A DNA stretch of 52,533 nt from Tubiluchus corallicola (taxonomy: Eukaryota > Priapulida > Priapulimorpha > Priapulimorphida > Tubiluchidae): NCBI GenBank assembly GCA_030141605.1, contig JAQGDQ010000854.1, forward strand, positions 34,736-87,268, in the 5' to 3' direction. The notes under the pieces were generated by a model, which made no database searches, had not been told where the DNA came from, and saw nothing but the letters and a program-made list of their open reading frames with translations. The position numbers were made by a program, and so were the translations under genes. Positions 1-50,764 of the stretch are shown piece after piece; position 1 is the stretch's first letter; each line of letters opens with the position of its first letter.

Positions 1-590
1 GAGAGTACTTAGTGAGTGCAGAGCTATTCTACCTACTTAGGCACTTAGTAGAGAGTAGAGAGAAGCAAGACTGAGAGACAGAGAGAGAGAGGGAGAGTAC
101 TTAGTGAGTGCAGAGCTATTCTACCTACTTAGGCACTTAGTAGAGAGTAGAGAGAAGCAAGACTGAGAGACAGAGAGAGAGGGAGAGTACTTAGTGAGTG
201 CAGAGCTATTCTACCTACTTAGGCACTTAGTAGAGAGTAGAGAGAAGCAAAACTGAGAGACAGAGAGAGAGGGAGAGTACTTAGTGAGTGCAGAGCTATT
301 CTACCTACTTAGGCACTTAGTAGAGAGTAGAGAGAAGCAAAACTGAGAGACAGAGAGAGAGGGAGAGTACTTAGTGAGTGCAGAGCTATTCTACCTACTT
401 AGGCACTTAGTAGAGAGTAGAGAGAAGCAAGACTGAGAGACAGAGAGAGAGAGGGAGAGTACTTAGTGAGTGCAGAGCTATTCTACCTACTTAGCCACTT
501 AGTAGAGAGTAGAGAGAAGCAAGACTGAGAGACAGAGAGAGAGGGAGAGTACTTAGTGAGTGCAGAGCTATTCTACCTACTTAGCCACTT
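1..590. repeat. 90-bp tandem repeat with GA runs
   Basis: Starts at about 1, 93, 183, 273, 363, 455 and 547; period 90 or 92 depending on the length of the GA run. The unit contains TACTTAGTGAGTGCAGAGCT and ends in GAGA repeats. It probably continues to the left of the window. No coding potential. Confidence 0.95.
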
Positions 591-1050
591 ACAATTTTTG
601 TATTAAATTCATGCAAGAACACTTGTGAAACGTCACCATCTGTGCAAATGTTATATAGGCCTAATGTAACAGAAGACCGTGCCGTGAATGGCCTTAACAG
701 GGAAAAGGAAATTAAATTTGCAGCAATGTATACTAAGTTTTGGCACAATATGCTCAACAAAGAACATATCAAAAGCAGAAACCATTCTGTGTAAAAGCAT
801 TTCCGAAGGGAAAACTTCAAGATAATTAGGAGTTGTCACATAAAAAAAGAAGCATGTGAGACAACTAGGTGTTTCCAGTTGTAACTTGGTAAGAAGGAAC
901 TTTCTACCTTCAAGCTGATAGCATTTTCACTTGTGAGAAAATGTTAGTTCAAGAATACCCACTATTTATGATGATTTTGTTATTATTGTAAATCACATTT
1001 TCATCGGTTAATCCAAATGGTAAATTCTCAGAAAGAAACAACATATATTA
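591..1050. other. Gene-free stretch
   Basis: AT-rich unique sequence between the 90-bp array and a LINE relic. Only short chance open frames; I see no gene, RNA or repeat in it. Confidence 0.6.
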
Positions 1051-1051
1051 T

Positions 1052-1507
1052 AATAAAGCTGAAATCGATGCATTTCAAAGGTGAAATTACAGAAGCATTT
1101 TGGGTATTAGATGGCCAAAGAAAATTTCAAACAAAGATCTATATGAAAAATAAAAGAAGAACCTTGGACAAGAAGAATAAAAAGACGCCGTTTAAGATGG
1201 ATTGGGCATAGGCTTAGACTACCTGATGATATTCCAGTGAAGATAGCTCTATGATATTCCAGTGAAGATAGCTCTATGATATTCCAGTAAAGATAGCTCT
1301 TCAACAAGCAATAGAACCAGCTAAAAAACCTGCAGGAGGACAAATGTTAAGATATTTAGATTTCGCACAGAAAGATTTAAACACTTAAGCATTGATCCTT
1401 AGAAATAAATCCACTTGAGGCACTGCAGCGTGTAGGGAGTCCTGGCACAGAGAGGTGAGCAGAATCATGTCCCTGGGCGAGTGATTCATAGAAGAAGAAG
1501 AAGAATA
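1052..1507 (+). mobile_element. Non-LTR retrotransposon 3' end, family A, copy 1 (relic)
   Basis: Same family as 34,848-35,375 and 20,232-20,780. Encodes in broken frames the C-terminal part of a reverse-transcriptase polyprotein (ILGIRWPKKIS, RLRLPDDIPVKI), and ends in a GAA-repeat tail. It has frameshifts and a local triplication of a 25-bp segment (1,224-1,298). 5'-truncated. Confidence 0.8.
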
Positions 1508-1618
1508 GCAACCGTTTCTTCTGTTTGGAGACAATTGTTAGGTCACTTCATTGTAGTAAGGCCTATGGTGAGCTAAACATTCTGAATAGTAAACAAGATT
1601 ATTATTGTAAGTTCTAAA

Positions 1619-2246
1619 ATGAATTTTTCTGCTGCTATGATTGTGCTTTTCGAAATTTGTGCATTTTTAGATAACATATGCTGCGTGATTTGTGCATACA
1701 TTAATGTACCTTCGGAATGTGATCATACAGATATTGTACCCTTAGGCCACAGCACATACACCCGTCAGTTACTCACACTGGAGCATGGGTGTAAGATCAC
1801 ATGCAGTAATAGTAATTTGTTAGATAAAACACAGATGAACGAAATTCAAGGACGCCTGCCGCAGTCATTCCATACGCTTGAAATCCGAAACTTCGTAGAT
1901 GCGGAATTACCAAATGAATTCCTGAATGGCAAGCAGATCGTTGACTTTATAATTACGAGAACCAGCTTGACGAGTATCGGAAAAGTGAATGTAAACATCA
2001 GCAGGAGATACGAGATTGCCGATAACCGTCATCTGATGGTTATCTCTTTCAAGGCATTTGAGAACATGGGATCTTTGCAGGAAGTTGTAATTATGAACTG
2101 TCCTGAATTAAAAAAACTCGACCTGAATCTGGGGTATAGTGAAAGCCTCCGACGCATTAGCATAGTCAATACTGGTATACAAACAATAAAAAGACCATTC
2201 ATTAATTGGAAAATCAAATATACAGATGTTATTATTGAGATGACAG
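1619..2246 (+). CDS. Secreted LRR protein, exon 1
   Basis: 628 nt, about 209 codons, ending GAGATGACAG|GTAAG in phase 1. It starts with a hydrophobic leader (MNFSAAMIVLFEICAFLDN), probably a signal peptide. Degenerate leucine-rich repeats follow, for example FHTLEIRNF with LPNEFLNG, then FENMGSLQEVVIMNCPELKK, then SLRRISIVNTGIQTI. Three or four repeats can be made out; an N-terminal cap with clear paired cysteines is not obvious. I do not recognise the orthologue. It is on the strand opposite cubilin and could be a small secreted or GPI-type recognition protein; the function is not known. Confidence 0.75.
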
Positions 2247-2253
2247 GTAAGAT

Positions 2254-3843
2254 ATTCATTAAATCTTTGCAACTAATCCATTCATTAGTAAATATTAATT
2301 GTTTGTAGCTAATCCATTCATTTGTAAATATTAATTCTTTGCAACTAATCCATTCATTAGTAAATATTAATTCTTTGCAACTAGTCCATTCATTTGTAAA
2401 TATTAATTGTTTGCAGCTAATCCATTCATTTGTAAATATTAATTCTTTGCAACTAATCCATTCATTAGTAAATATTAATTCTTTGCAACTAATCCATTCA
2501 TTAGTAAATATTAATTCTTTGCAACTAATCCATTCATTAGTAAATATTAATTCTTTGCAACTAATCCATTCATTTGTAAATATTAATTCTTTGCAACTAA
2601 TCCATTCATTAGTAAATATTAATTCTTTGCAACTAATCCATTCATTTGTAAATATTAATTCTTTGCAACTAATCCATTCATTAGTAAATATTAATTGTTT
2701 GCAGCTAATCCATTCATTAGTAAATATTAATTGTTTGTAGCTAATCCATTCATTTGTAAATATTAATTCTTTGCAACTAATCATTTCATTAGTAAATATT
2801 AATTCTTTGTAACTAATCCATTCATTTGTAAATATTAATTCTTTGCAACTAATCATTTCATTAGTAAATATTAATTCTTTGTAACTAATCCATTCATTTG
2901 TAAATATTAATTCTTTGCAACTAATCCATTCATTTGTAAATATTAATTCTTTGCAACTAATCCATTCATTTGTAAATATTAATTCTTTGTAACTAATCCA
3001 TTCATTTGTAAATATTAATTCTTTGTAACTAATCCATTCATTTGTAAATATTAATTCTTTGCAACTAATCCTTTCATTAGTAAATATTAATTCTTTGCAA
3101 CTAATCCATTCATATGTAAATATTAATTCTTTGCAACTAATCCATTCATTTGTAAATATTAATTCTTTGCAACTAATCCATTCATTTGTAAATATTAATT
3201 CTTTGCAACTAATCCTTTCATTAGTAAATATTAATTCTTTGCAACTAATCCATTCATTTGTAAATATTAATTCTTTGTAACTAATCCATTCATTTGTAAA
3301 TATTAATTCTTTGCAACTAATCCATTCATTAGTGAATATTAATTGTTTGCAGCTAATCCATTCATTTGTAAATATTAATTCTTTGCAACTAATCCATTCA
3401 TTAGTAAATATTAATTCTTTGCAACTAATCCATTCATTTGTAAATATTAATTCTTTGCAACTAATCCATTCATTTGTAAATATTAATTCTTTGCAACTAA
3501 TCCTTTCATTAGTAAATATTAATTCTTTGCAACTAATCCTTTCATTAGTAAATATTAATTCTTTGCAACTAATCCTTTCATTTGTAAATATTAATTCTTT
3601 GCAACTAATCCTTTCATTAGTAAATATTAATTCTTTGTAACTAATCCATTCATTTGTAAATATTAATTCTTTGTAACTAATCCATTCATTTGTAAATATT
3701 AATTCTTTGCAACTAATCCTTTCATTAGTAAATATTAATTCTTTGTAACTAATCCATTCATTTGTAAATATTAATTCTTTGTAACTAATCCATTCATTAG
3801 TAAATATTAATTGTTTGCAGCTAATCCATTGGTTTGTAAACAT
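2254..3843 (+). repeat. 36-bp minisatellite filling the LRR-gene intron
   Basis: About 44 units of exactly 36 bp; markers 40 units apart (2,341 and 3,781) are still in register, so there are almost no indels. Units vary at a few sites (CCATTC/CATTTC/CCTTTC, ATTAGTAA/ATTTGTAA, GCAAC/GTAAC/GCAGC). Because 36 is divisible by 3, it makes an open frame of about 600 codons on the minus strand and shorter ones on the plus strand, none of them genes. The array occupies nearly all of the 1,639-bp intron. Confidence 0.97.
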
Positions 3844-3885
3844 TATTGCTACGTAGTTACTGTATTTATATATTAATTTTTACAG

Positions 3886-4145
3886 GTAATCCATTCATTT
3901 GTAACTGTTCCCTTGCTTGGACAAAGACTATCCTTTGGCACAAGTCCATCATTGACTGTGCAGTGCCTAAAATACTACACTTTATCAGAGAGATAAAAGT
4001 GTCAGAATTTGGCTGTGTTGTTACTAGTGAAACTACTACGCAGGCTGGCACGCGTTTACGAGCGACGAGCTTACTGAACTTGTACACAGCTCCTACCCTA
4101 CCTGCCTGTGTTCACGTATTAAAACTATTAAGGTTTCATTCGTGA
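3886..4145 (+). CDS. Secreted LRR protein, exon 2 with LRRCT cap
   Basis: Acceptor TTAATTTTTACAG at 3,873-3,885. The junction codon and following residues give GNPFICNCSLAWTKTILW, then IDCAVPKI and EFGCV. This is an LRR C-terminal cap with its four cysteines (N-P-x2-C-x-C, then C, then C). Joining 1619-2246 to 3886-4145 gives 888 nt, 295 residues and a stop at 4,143-4,145. Residues after the cap are low in hydrophobicity and show no transmembrane helix, so the product is probably secreted; a further splice after the cap cannot be excluded. Confidence 0.75.
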
Positions 4146-4298
4146 ATAACTTGGTTTGTACCATGTGACAAACAGATCTTTTTCATCCTATCATTTTTGC
4201 TTACCCACAGTATCATTTTTGTCATGTTACATTTACATAGCTCTTCACTCAGCCCTTAATTCACATGCACTCTTTTGGATACCAACAGCTTATATATA
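4146..4298. other. 3' flank of the LRR gene
   Basis: AT-rich sequence after the LRR stop codon. No canonical AATAAA close to the stop; polyadenylation site not assigned. Confidence 0.4.
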
Positions 4299-4714
4299 CA
4301 GTCAATCCTCATTAAACCCGGACCAATTTGATGGGTTGACCGGTTTAGCCAATTGTCTGATTTATCGGATATGCCTATATACCTTAAGCCTTAATAAGGC
4401 CTATATACATTGCACTATATACTCTGCACTATATACTATACTGTATATTACTTTAAAATAGTTAACCTGTGAGGATAAAGAAATTAGCGAGTGCTTTCGA
4501 TGGGGTAAGCAAACTGAATTTTGGCGGGAATCGTAGCAGCCTGGGCGGCACCGCGAGCCGCTTCGGCCCGTCAATGGCTCATGGTGAGTTGGTAGGCCGT
4601 GTTGTGTTTAGCGCTCGGGCTCGGTAGGAAATCTGTCAGTTTCCTTTACCACGGATGACGTCCGTCTTATCCGATATCCGGGCTAACGGGGTCCGGTTTA
4701 ACGAGGGTCGACTG
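4299..4714. mobile_element. pogo/Tc1-like MITE with TA duplication
   Basis: 416 bp, bounded by TA on both sides. Left end CAGTCAATCCTCATTAAACC; right end, reversed, CAGTCGACCCTCGTTAAACC, an imperfect inverted repeat typical of pogo/Tigger-type elements. No transposase. The interior is GC-richer than its surroundings. A relic of the same end lies at 18,550-18,573. Confidence 0.8.
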
Positions 4715-4839
4715 TATATATATATATATATATGGACAATGGAGAAGCAACTATGCAGAATCTTACATTAACACGCACATATTGCTATTTACACAGTATT
4801 AGGCCAACCAAGAAAATGTACTAGTACAATTCCCCCTAC

Positions 4840-44704
<39,865 letters not shown>

Positions 44705-45630
44705 TTTGACGTGACACGCTAGCAAAGTTAACTCAAGAAAACGCACATCTTTAATAACAGTCCAGCTGCACAATGCGTACTATTCTCGGTGGGTGTTTCC
44801 CAGGCACGGTTAGTGTGGGTCCTCCGCTTGTGTCTGGTACCATAGCTACGGAATAGTCTATTATGGCACAAGGGGTGATAGGCAAATACTGCAACCGGTG
44901 AGGAGACTGTTAGTTGCATATTACTAGTAAAAATGCACAGCTGAACTGTGCACTTGCCGCTTGCACATTTATCAAGCTTTTTACAAGTTAACCAAACATG
45001 AAAACATCAACAATTTTTCCGTCATTTTAATGTTTTACAGCATATCGTGCCCCTGAACATCTCTGTTCGAATCACACAATCTAAGTCCACGAACAGGATT
45101 GTGTCATGTGAACTTCGTAATCTCGTAGGTTCCTAACATGCCGGCCTTGTTCAAAGATGCTTATGAGCTATTTATTTTATGTCTAATGACTAGAAGTTAT
45201 ATATTACGTAACGTAATATAATATGTGATCTTAACATTCAAATTTTATTAAATTATACATCGCTCCGGACTCGATTTTGTACGTTTTTGCTGTAATTGCT
45301 ACCTCCTGACGCCTTATCATGACAGAAATTCGTTGCTTTGTACTTAATTATAATAAGACACAATGTGGCACAAACCTACAGTTAATTAGATTTTGGTATA
45401 AAACTTGAAAGGCAGGAAATGTGAAAAATTCTGCTTTCAAGGCAAACGGCGAAACTACTGAGCTGCTAAACTCTCCAGCGACAAAATACCCACGAAAATT
45501 AGAAGCTCAAAATTATTCAAGACATACAAAAGTAATCATTGAAATACAATTAATGCTATTGTTTTTCATATTCACACACGCATTTCACACAGATCTGCAT
45601 CACAGAATGACTGAGAAGGCCAGGACAGGA
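44705..45630. promoter_or_regulatory. Presumed cubilin 5' region
   Basis: Sequence upstream of the cubilin start codon on the minus strand. I see no clear TATA box, CpG cluster or initiator, and the transcription start cannot be placed. Listed only by position; no motif supports a promoter call. Confidence 0.3.
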
Positions 45631-45639
45631 GAGAGCGAG

Positions 45640-45645
45640 CGAGCG

Positions 45646-45685
<40 letters not shown>

Positions 45686-45692
45686 TTTTGCA
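45640..45692. repeat. GAGC/GA simple repeat
   Basis: GAGCGAGCGAGCGAGC passing into (GA)n, about 50 bp. Confidence 0.95.
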
Positions 45693-45868
45693 AAGATAAT
45701 AATAAGACTGTTTTCATGCATATTTGACGCATTGCATGACGTATATTTATCGCTATAGCTGCTATGTTTGCTTATAGCTCAGTAGAAGCGTTTTTGTTGA
45801 GTGCTTTGCTGAACGGCGCTGAATGGTAGCGTTCCTGTCATTCGTCGAAGCGTAGTTAGCTACTTAGT

Positions 45869-46396
45869 GCCATTGACTTGCTGAAAAAAAAGGAAATCAC
45901 TCGTTTACTTGAAAAAGATGTGATAAAAATTCCAAAAACACTGACAGCTGTTGTTAGCAAAGCGACGTATGAAAAACTGCAAATTTTGGCATTAAGTTGA
46001 AATTTCTTGTTTAATAACTTTTTAGAATCCTCGCAAAGAAAAAAGTTAAAGGGTAATGTGTCATCCAATCAGACGAAGCGTTTCATTGGAGTGTTGAAAA
46101 TGCATAATGGCTGTGATGTTGTTATGTTAGCTAATGTTGATGTTTTTATACACAGAATGCCTCGTTGCTGATGCTGATATTGATCTTCGTTGGGGATGAA
46201 AGGATTTTTAATGATGGCATGGGAATCAGCTGATGACATTTTTTTGACAACATGAGCAGAATAAATAGAAAACAAACAGAAGTAAGTTCGTGGTATAGAG
46301 ATATTCATACGTGATAACTTTCTTTTTGTAGCTCTTAAATCGGACTTGAAATATTGCTTTACTCGTATTTATGTGGGAAATCGAGCTGCCATTACT
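45869..46396 (+). other. Three open segments of an unidentified possible gene
   Basis: 45,869-45,997 reads AIDLLKKKEITRLLEKDV and ATYEKLQILAL; 46,025-46,168 reads SSQRKKLKG, then RFIGVLKMHNGCDVVMLANV; 46,331-46,396 reads LKSDLKYCFTRIYV and NRAAITYAKK. Each is preceded by an AG and could be an exon, but the acceptors are weak, there is no start codon, and I do not recognise the protein. Could equally be transposon remains. Confidence 0.25.
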
Positions 46397-46666
46397 TATG
46401 CAAAAAAGTAACAGGGTGGAGTGGACTTTACTTGGTCTTTGGGATAAAAATAAAAGTTGCAAAGCTAAATGGTGTACTGTACGTGTTAAACCGCAAAATT
46501 TATCATCATACTGTACGTGTTGAACATAATCTAATTCGTGTGCAGCTATTATATAATGCGAAATTTATGCAAGGTGGTGCAAGTAGCATTACATTTTAAT
46601 TTACACGTTACAAAGTGCAGGCTGTGGCTAGGGCTGGATGCAGATTCACAATGATTTGAGTACAGA

Positions 46667-47216
46667 TAGGGTTACCATACGTCCGGGTTTCCCGGGACAC
46701 GTTCTCTTTTTGGGCCTCTGTCTGGGCGTCCGGGCGGGTTTTCAAAAAATCGGCAGTTTGTCCGGGTTTTGCCTCAATCCGTAAGTATGTACGGATGTTG
46801 CCAACTGCAGAGGCGTACGACAGTACGAGACAAAGAAAAGCTCATTAATTTTCAATACAAGATGTTGCTAACATCTCAAAATGTGACCCTTGTAAAAGCT
46901 TTATGTACATATTTACTGAACAAAAGCAAGCGATGTGCACATCACTATGGGTCACACGACTCACACCGCTGTCGATACTCGGCGTATTCGTAACGACTTA
47001 AAATGACGTCAGCTTCCGGGAGCCATTTTGTTTGTTTTCATGTGAATTTCTTTAAATTTGTATAGTTTCGCTGTTCTGCAGTTTTGAGCATAACTGCATA
47101 ACTGGTAAAAGTTAATTAGAAAGTAGCAATGCCGAAACGACAGTGTGCATTTACAGTTGAAATGAAGGCCAAGTAACCGTGTCCTCTTTTTCAACTCAGA
47201 CAATATGGTAACCCTA
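46667..47216. mobile_element. hAT-like element with TAGGGTTACCATA ends
   Basis: 550 bp. Perfect 13-bp inverted ends TAGGGTTACCATA, flanked on both sides by AGTACAGA (8 bp). Near the right end a short open frame starts MPKRQCAFTVEMKAK and then stops; it resembles the beginning of some hAT transposases. Deleted, non-autonomous derivative of a family separate from the CAGGGG copies. Confidence 0.85.
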
Positions 47217-47960
47217 AGTACAGATCTATTCTCAGCAATTTCTGAAACAAACAGCGGTCAAAATATATATCCTAACAATTTCAGCTATTTTGAAATGCCA
47301 ATGTTAGCTTTTTTGCCTTATCAATGCAGTTTTACCATGTGGCATGTGCAAAATTTCCTTGGCTATGCTTAAATATTAGATTATTTTAGAAGAAAGGCAC
47401 ATTGCCATTGTTGTGGACGGGTTGGACAAAAGTGGAGGTTTTAGTGCTGGAGTGATTTGTTTTGGGAAAGATATTCACCTTTTTGTCCAAGTGATACTGT
47501 GCATTTAGTTGCACCTGCTGGGGTTTGAGGAGGGGGGGGGAAGCAGTCAAACCCTAAAAATCTGATGACTTCGTGTTTAATGTCACCATATGTATGTGGT
47601 ACAAATGATGTGTGTTGCCTTTACAAGTCTGTAGCTCTTCTGATTGGTTGAAATGGAACACTAGGCAGAAGCATGAAAGCAATGTGTGAACAGATTAATA
47701 TCATTTACTTGGTTGCAGGTGAGGATCAAGAATACTAATATTGAAAACAAACTAGAACTGATCTATGTCATGATGAGAGTAATGACAGCACTTGGTTATG
47801 AACGTTGCTATGACAACTGAAAAAATTACATGCCAGTTTGAATACATGTTAGTAATGTTAGTGATATTATGCCTTATGAACTTTGCATCTATATGTGGTT
47901 CTATAAGTAAAATGCATCAGGTAGATACTGTTATACTGTCATGATTAGGGGTTAAGCAAG
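47217..47960. other. Gene-free stretch
   Basis: No supported gene. A short frame after an AG at 47,400 (AIVVDGLDKSGG) has no recognised match and does not join in phase with the segments to its left. Confidence 0.45.
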
Positions 47961-47961
47961 T

Positions 47962-48180
47962 AGTCCTACACTCATAGCATAGAAACCCCATATTTTTCCG
48001 CAAAATAATTGTCGATTAAGGATTTAAACTTTACTGTGTTTGATGCGACAATCACCATGGCAGGCAGATTATTCCATTCATTCACAACTCTCACAGAAAA
48101 CTATTATTTACGGATGTCAAAACGTGACCGCTCTTTATAAACAGTTTTAAACTATGTTCTCTAGTTTTAGAATCAACAAC
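47962..48180 (-). mobile_element. LINE C-terminal fragment (CR1/L2-like), relic
   Basis: Minus strand reads RVVNEWNNLPAMVIVASNTV followed by KFKSLIDNYF, the R-V-V-N-x-W-N-x-L-P motif at the C terminus of many CR1/L2/Rex-type LINE proteins and their relatives. An in-frame stop or frameshift precedes it. Short, decayed and 5'-truncated. Confidence 0.7.
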
Positions 48181-48184
48181 AAAT

Positions 48185-49510
48185 TAAAGAAATTTTCCGC
48201 TGAAATGTTTTCTTTTCTAGTTAATATTTTAGATACAAAATGGTTTTAACGAGGAAATTACTTTGCTAATGAATGAGCACATGCTCAGTGGGAGAGAGAC
48301 CTGACAAGTATCATGTCAAGCTGTCTTTCACCTAACTCAGAAATGAGTAGTATTCGTATGGTAGAGCAAAAACCATTTAATCAAAGACTGTGAACTTAGT
48401 TGGTGTACTCAACAAGCTTAATTAGTGTAAAAAGTCCTACTCACTCTATTCACAACATGTCCTAAGCTTAAAATAGCCTATTCAATTATTTAACGAGCTG
48501 TATAGTTTATCCAAGAATATCTTATCCAGAGAAATAATGACTTAGATGGTAACTGTCTGTAAACAGTCCTCTCTCAAGTGCGTTTTTAAATTTTCAACTA
48601 AGGCGTTTCCAGGCAGTGAAAGTGTTTAAGCTTCATCCAAACTTTTGTAGGGCACATTTGTATACTGTAATCTCATGCTTGATAATCAACTGCAGACAGT
48701 ACATAGATTAAGTTAGATTGTAAATGATTGCTATCTGGTTGCAGCCAAAACAGACTAGCTAGTGAACTTTGATAGATTTCGGCAGGATGGTGGAACAACG
48801 TTAGATGGGCCTATAAGTCTGAATAGTAACGCGTGACTCGAACATTTCATGTTGTATTTTTTATCACGTAGTAAGTTTCAATTTCTTAACATGAGCACCG
48901 ATGTTTTGTGAAGTCTGCTATGGATAAGTGGTGTAGTGATTTTAAGGTTGTGATGGCTACGAGTGTTCTGCCATCATCGTCTGCGTTGTGAGATTGTTTT
49001 GTAAATAAGAACTTTGTACTTTTGCTGGGTTCAAAATTGCTAATGGATTGTACAAACGCTGCAATATTGTGTTCTACTTTTTATTATGAAGGGCTGTTTG
49101 TGTTGTACGAACTCACAGCATGTAAGTTTTTGAACATTGTATTTTGGCGTAACGTCATGTCTTAGTTTTTGTTGAAAGAACCGTATAAATTAAATGCTAA
49201 CATTGTTTGAATAATCGTATTTTCTTTCTGCACCTTCAGCCAAATTACAAACTTCTCTATATTTTATTTAACTATTGTTTGCTTCTAACATGTGTTAATG
49301 ACATGCATATTGAAAGGCTTTGGTATTGTAATTGATTAGTTAACATATTTATTTGTATTAATTTATAGAAAATATTTAAACAGAATGACTCACTGAGCAA
49401 TATATGGCCCATTGTACAATGCAGTACCAGTACGCTATGCGTTGATACTTTATACCTGTTAAAGATATAATTTCAAAGTATCTTTTTACAGGTACTTAAA
49501 AACATTTATA
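48185..49510. other. Gene-free stretch
   Basis: AT-rich unique DNA; no open frame longer than 60 codons and no recognised repeat. Confidence 0.5.
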
Positions 49511-49516
49511 CGTGTA

Positions 49517-50005
49517 GTTAAAACACCACTACTTTATTAAAACTTTTAATTTACTTAGTTAAAAATCATGACAAACGTTTTGACAAAGCTGCTGCTGTCA
49601 TCATCAGTGGTAAATTTTTACAAACATACAACCACTTTATATAGGCACAGCCTACGATATAGAATATTATGCACTAATTATGTATTTACAAAAAGTCAAA
49701 TAGGTAATTATTAAGCAGATAAATTATTCTTCTTAATCATTATCTATTTGGCTTTTGTAAATACATAATTTGATGTACCAATTTCTTTTCTCCTGGTCTG
49801 TTCATTCATTACCTATTTGGCTTTTTGTAAATACCTAAGTAATGCATAATGTTCTGAATCTATACTGTAGGCTCTGCCTATATAAACTAGTTGTACGTTT
49901 GTAAAAATTTACCACTGATAATGACAGCAATAGCTCTGTCAAAACGTTTGACATAATTTTTAACTATGTAAAGTAAAAGTTTTAATAAAGTTGTGCTGTT
50001 TTAAC
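49517..50005. mobile_element. Foldback MITE with about 190-bp inverted arms
   Basis: Arms of about 190 bp (from 49,517 rightward and from 50,005 leftward) share GTTAAAACA, CTTTATTAAAACTTTTA, GTCAAAACG, GTAAATTTTTACAAAC and CAAATAGGTAAT, separated by about 100 bp. TA on both sides suggests a Tc1/mariner-type TA duplication. No coding region. Confidence 0.85.
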
Positions 50006-50009
50006 TATA

Positions 50010-50520
50010 ACCAAACTCATCTATCAGATCATTGTTAATACCTAATACATTTTCACGGCATAATAATAACTATATATATATCTAACTAATTACACAGCAT
50101 TGCTGGAAATTAACATAATTATCTGGTAGTTTGTGAAATTTTCTTTTTTCGTTTCGTAATTTTTCCTCTTTTCACTATCCTATAGTAACCACAAGTGTTA
50201 GTTTACGTTTACTTCTTTTCCACCTTTCAAGTTTCCTATCAAGCTAGGTTTCAGGGGTACTTGTGACACATTATTGTGATTTTCTTTGAGCATTTACATA
50301 TTTTGTGCTGTAACATTGATTCTCTTACGTGTTGTGTTATATGGAATACGTGAATTTTACATCTTCGATCTTTAGCATCGTAAAACAACAGTTAGTGGAT
50401 CTAGATCTGTATATTCAGCCAGGCGATTTTTAATGATTTTGTTGGAAAATAATATTGTTTGCATCAGCATCGAATGTTTGAATCTAAGAGGTTAAAGATG
50501 TATTGAAAATAAGACTCCGC
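50010..50520. other. Gene-free stretch
   Basis: Nothing recognisable. Confidence 0.5.
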
Positions 50521-50527
50521 AGCCGCC

Positions 50528-50564
50528 GCCGCAGTAGTAGTAGGTAGTAGTAGTAGTAGTAGCC

Positions 50565-50597
<33 letters not shown>

Positions 50598-50617
50598 GTA
50601 GTAGTAGTAGTAGTAGT
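50528..50617. repeat. TAG trinucleotide microsatellite
   Basis: Interrupted (TAG)n with GCC/CCG at its left end; gives Leu-only frames on the minus strand. Confidence 0.95.
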
Positions 50618-50760
50618 AAAATCTTTATTTGCCATTTTAAAAACATTGACCATCATAATAAAAGACAGACAATCAGTGTTAGTTCATATAAAAAACATAC
50701 ACTGTTCTGGGCAAATGCGTCTGGTGCAAGCTAAACTACAAGTGCAACTAGAAATTCAAA
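50618..50760 (-). mobile_element. Retroposon 3' tail, copy 2, with ACT-repeat tail
   Basis: Reverse-strand partner of 42,737-42,890, followed on its 3' side by a CTA trinucleotide run (50,528-50,617). Confidence 0.6.
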
Positions 50761-50764
50761 AATA

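Noticed and set aside
2029-3843. 604-codon minus-strand open frame with a 12-residue repeat
   Set aside because: It is a read-through of the 36-bp intron minisatellite (36 is divisible by 3) and runs antisense through LRR exon 1. No domain, and the intron it covers has good splice sites on the other strand.
2254-3843. CRISPR-like array (36-bp repeats)
   Set aside because: Repeats are contiguous with no unique spacers, and the genome is an animal one.
4180-4230. Possible second half of CUB5 (Y-C-G followed by GTAAGC on the minus strand)
   Set aside because: The three residues are followed at once by a stop or donor, and no acceptor or upstream CUB residues fit; chance match.
47400-47520. Possible exon reading AIVVDGLDKSGGFSAGVICF
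   Set aside because: Preceded by a fair acceptor, but its phase does not match the candidate segments to the left, it stops soon after, and no family is recognised.
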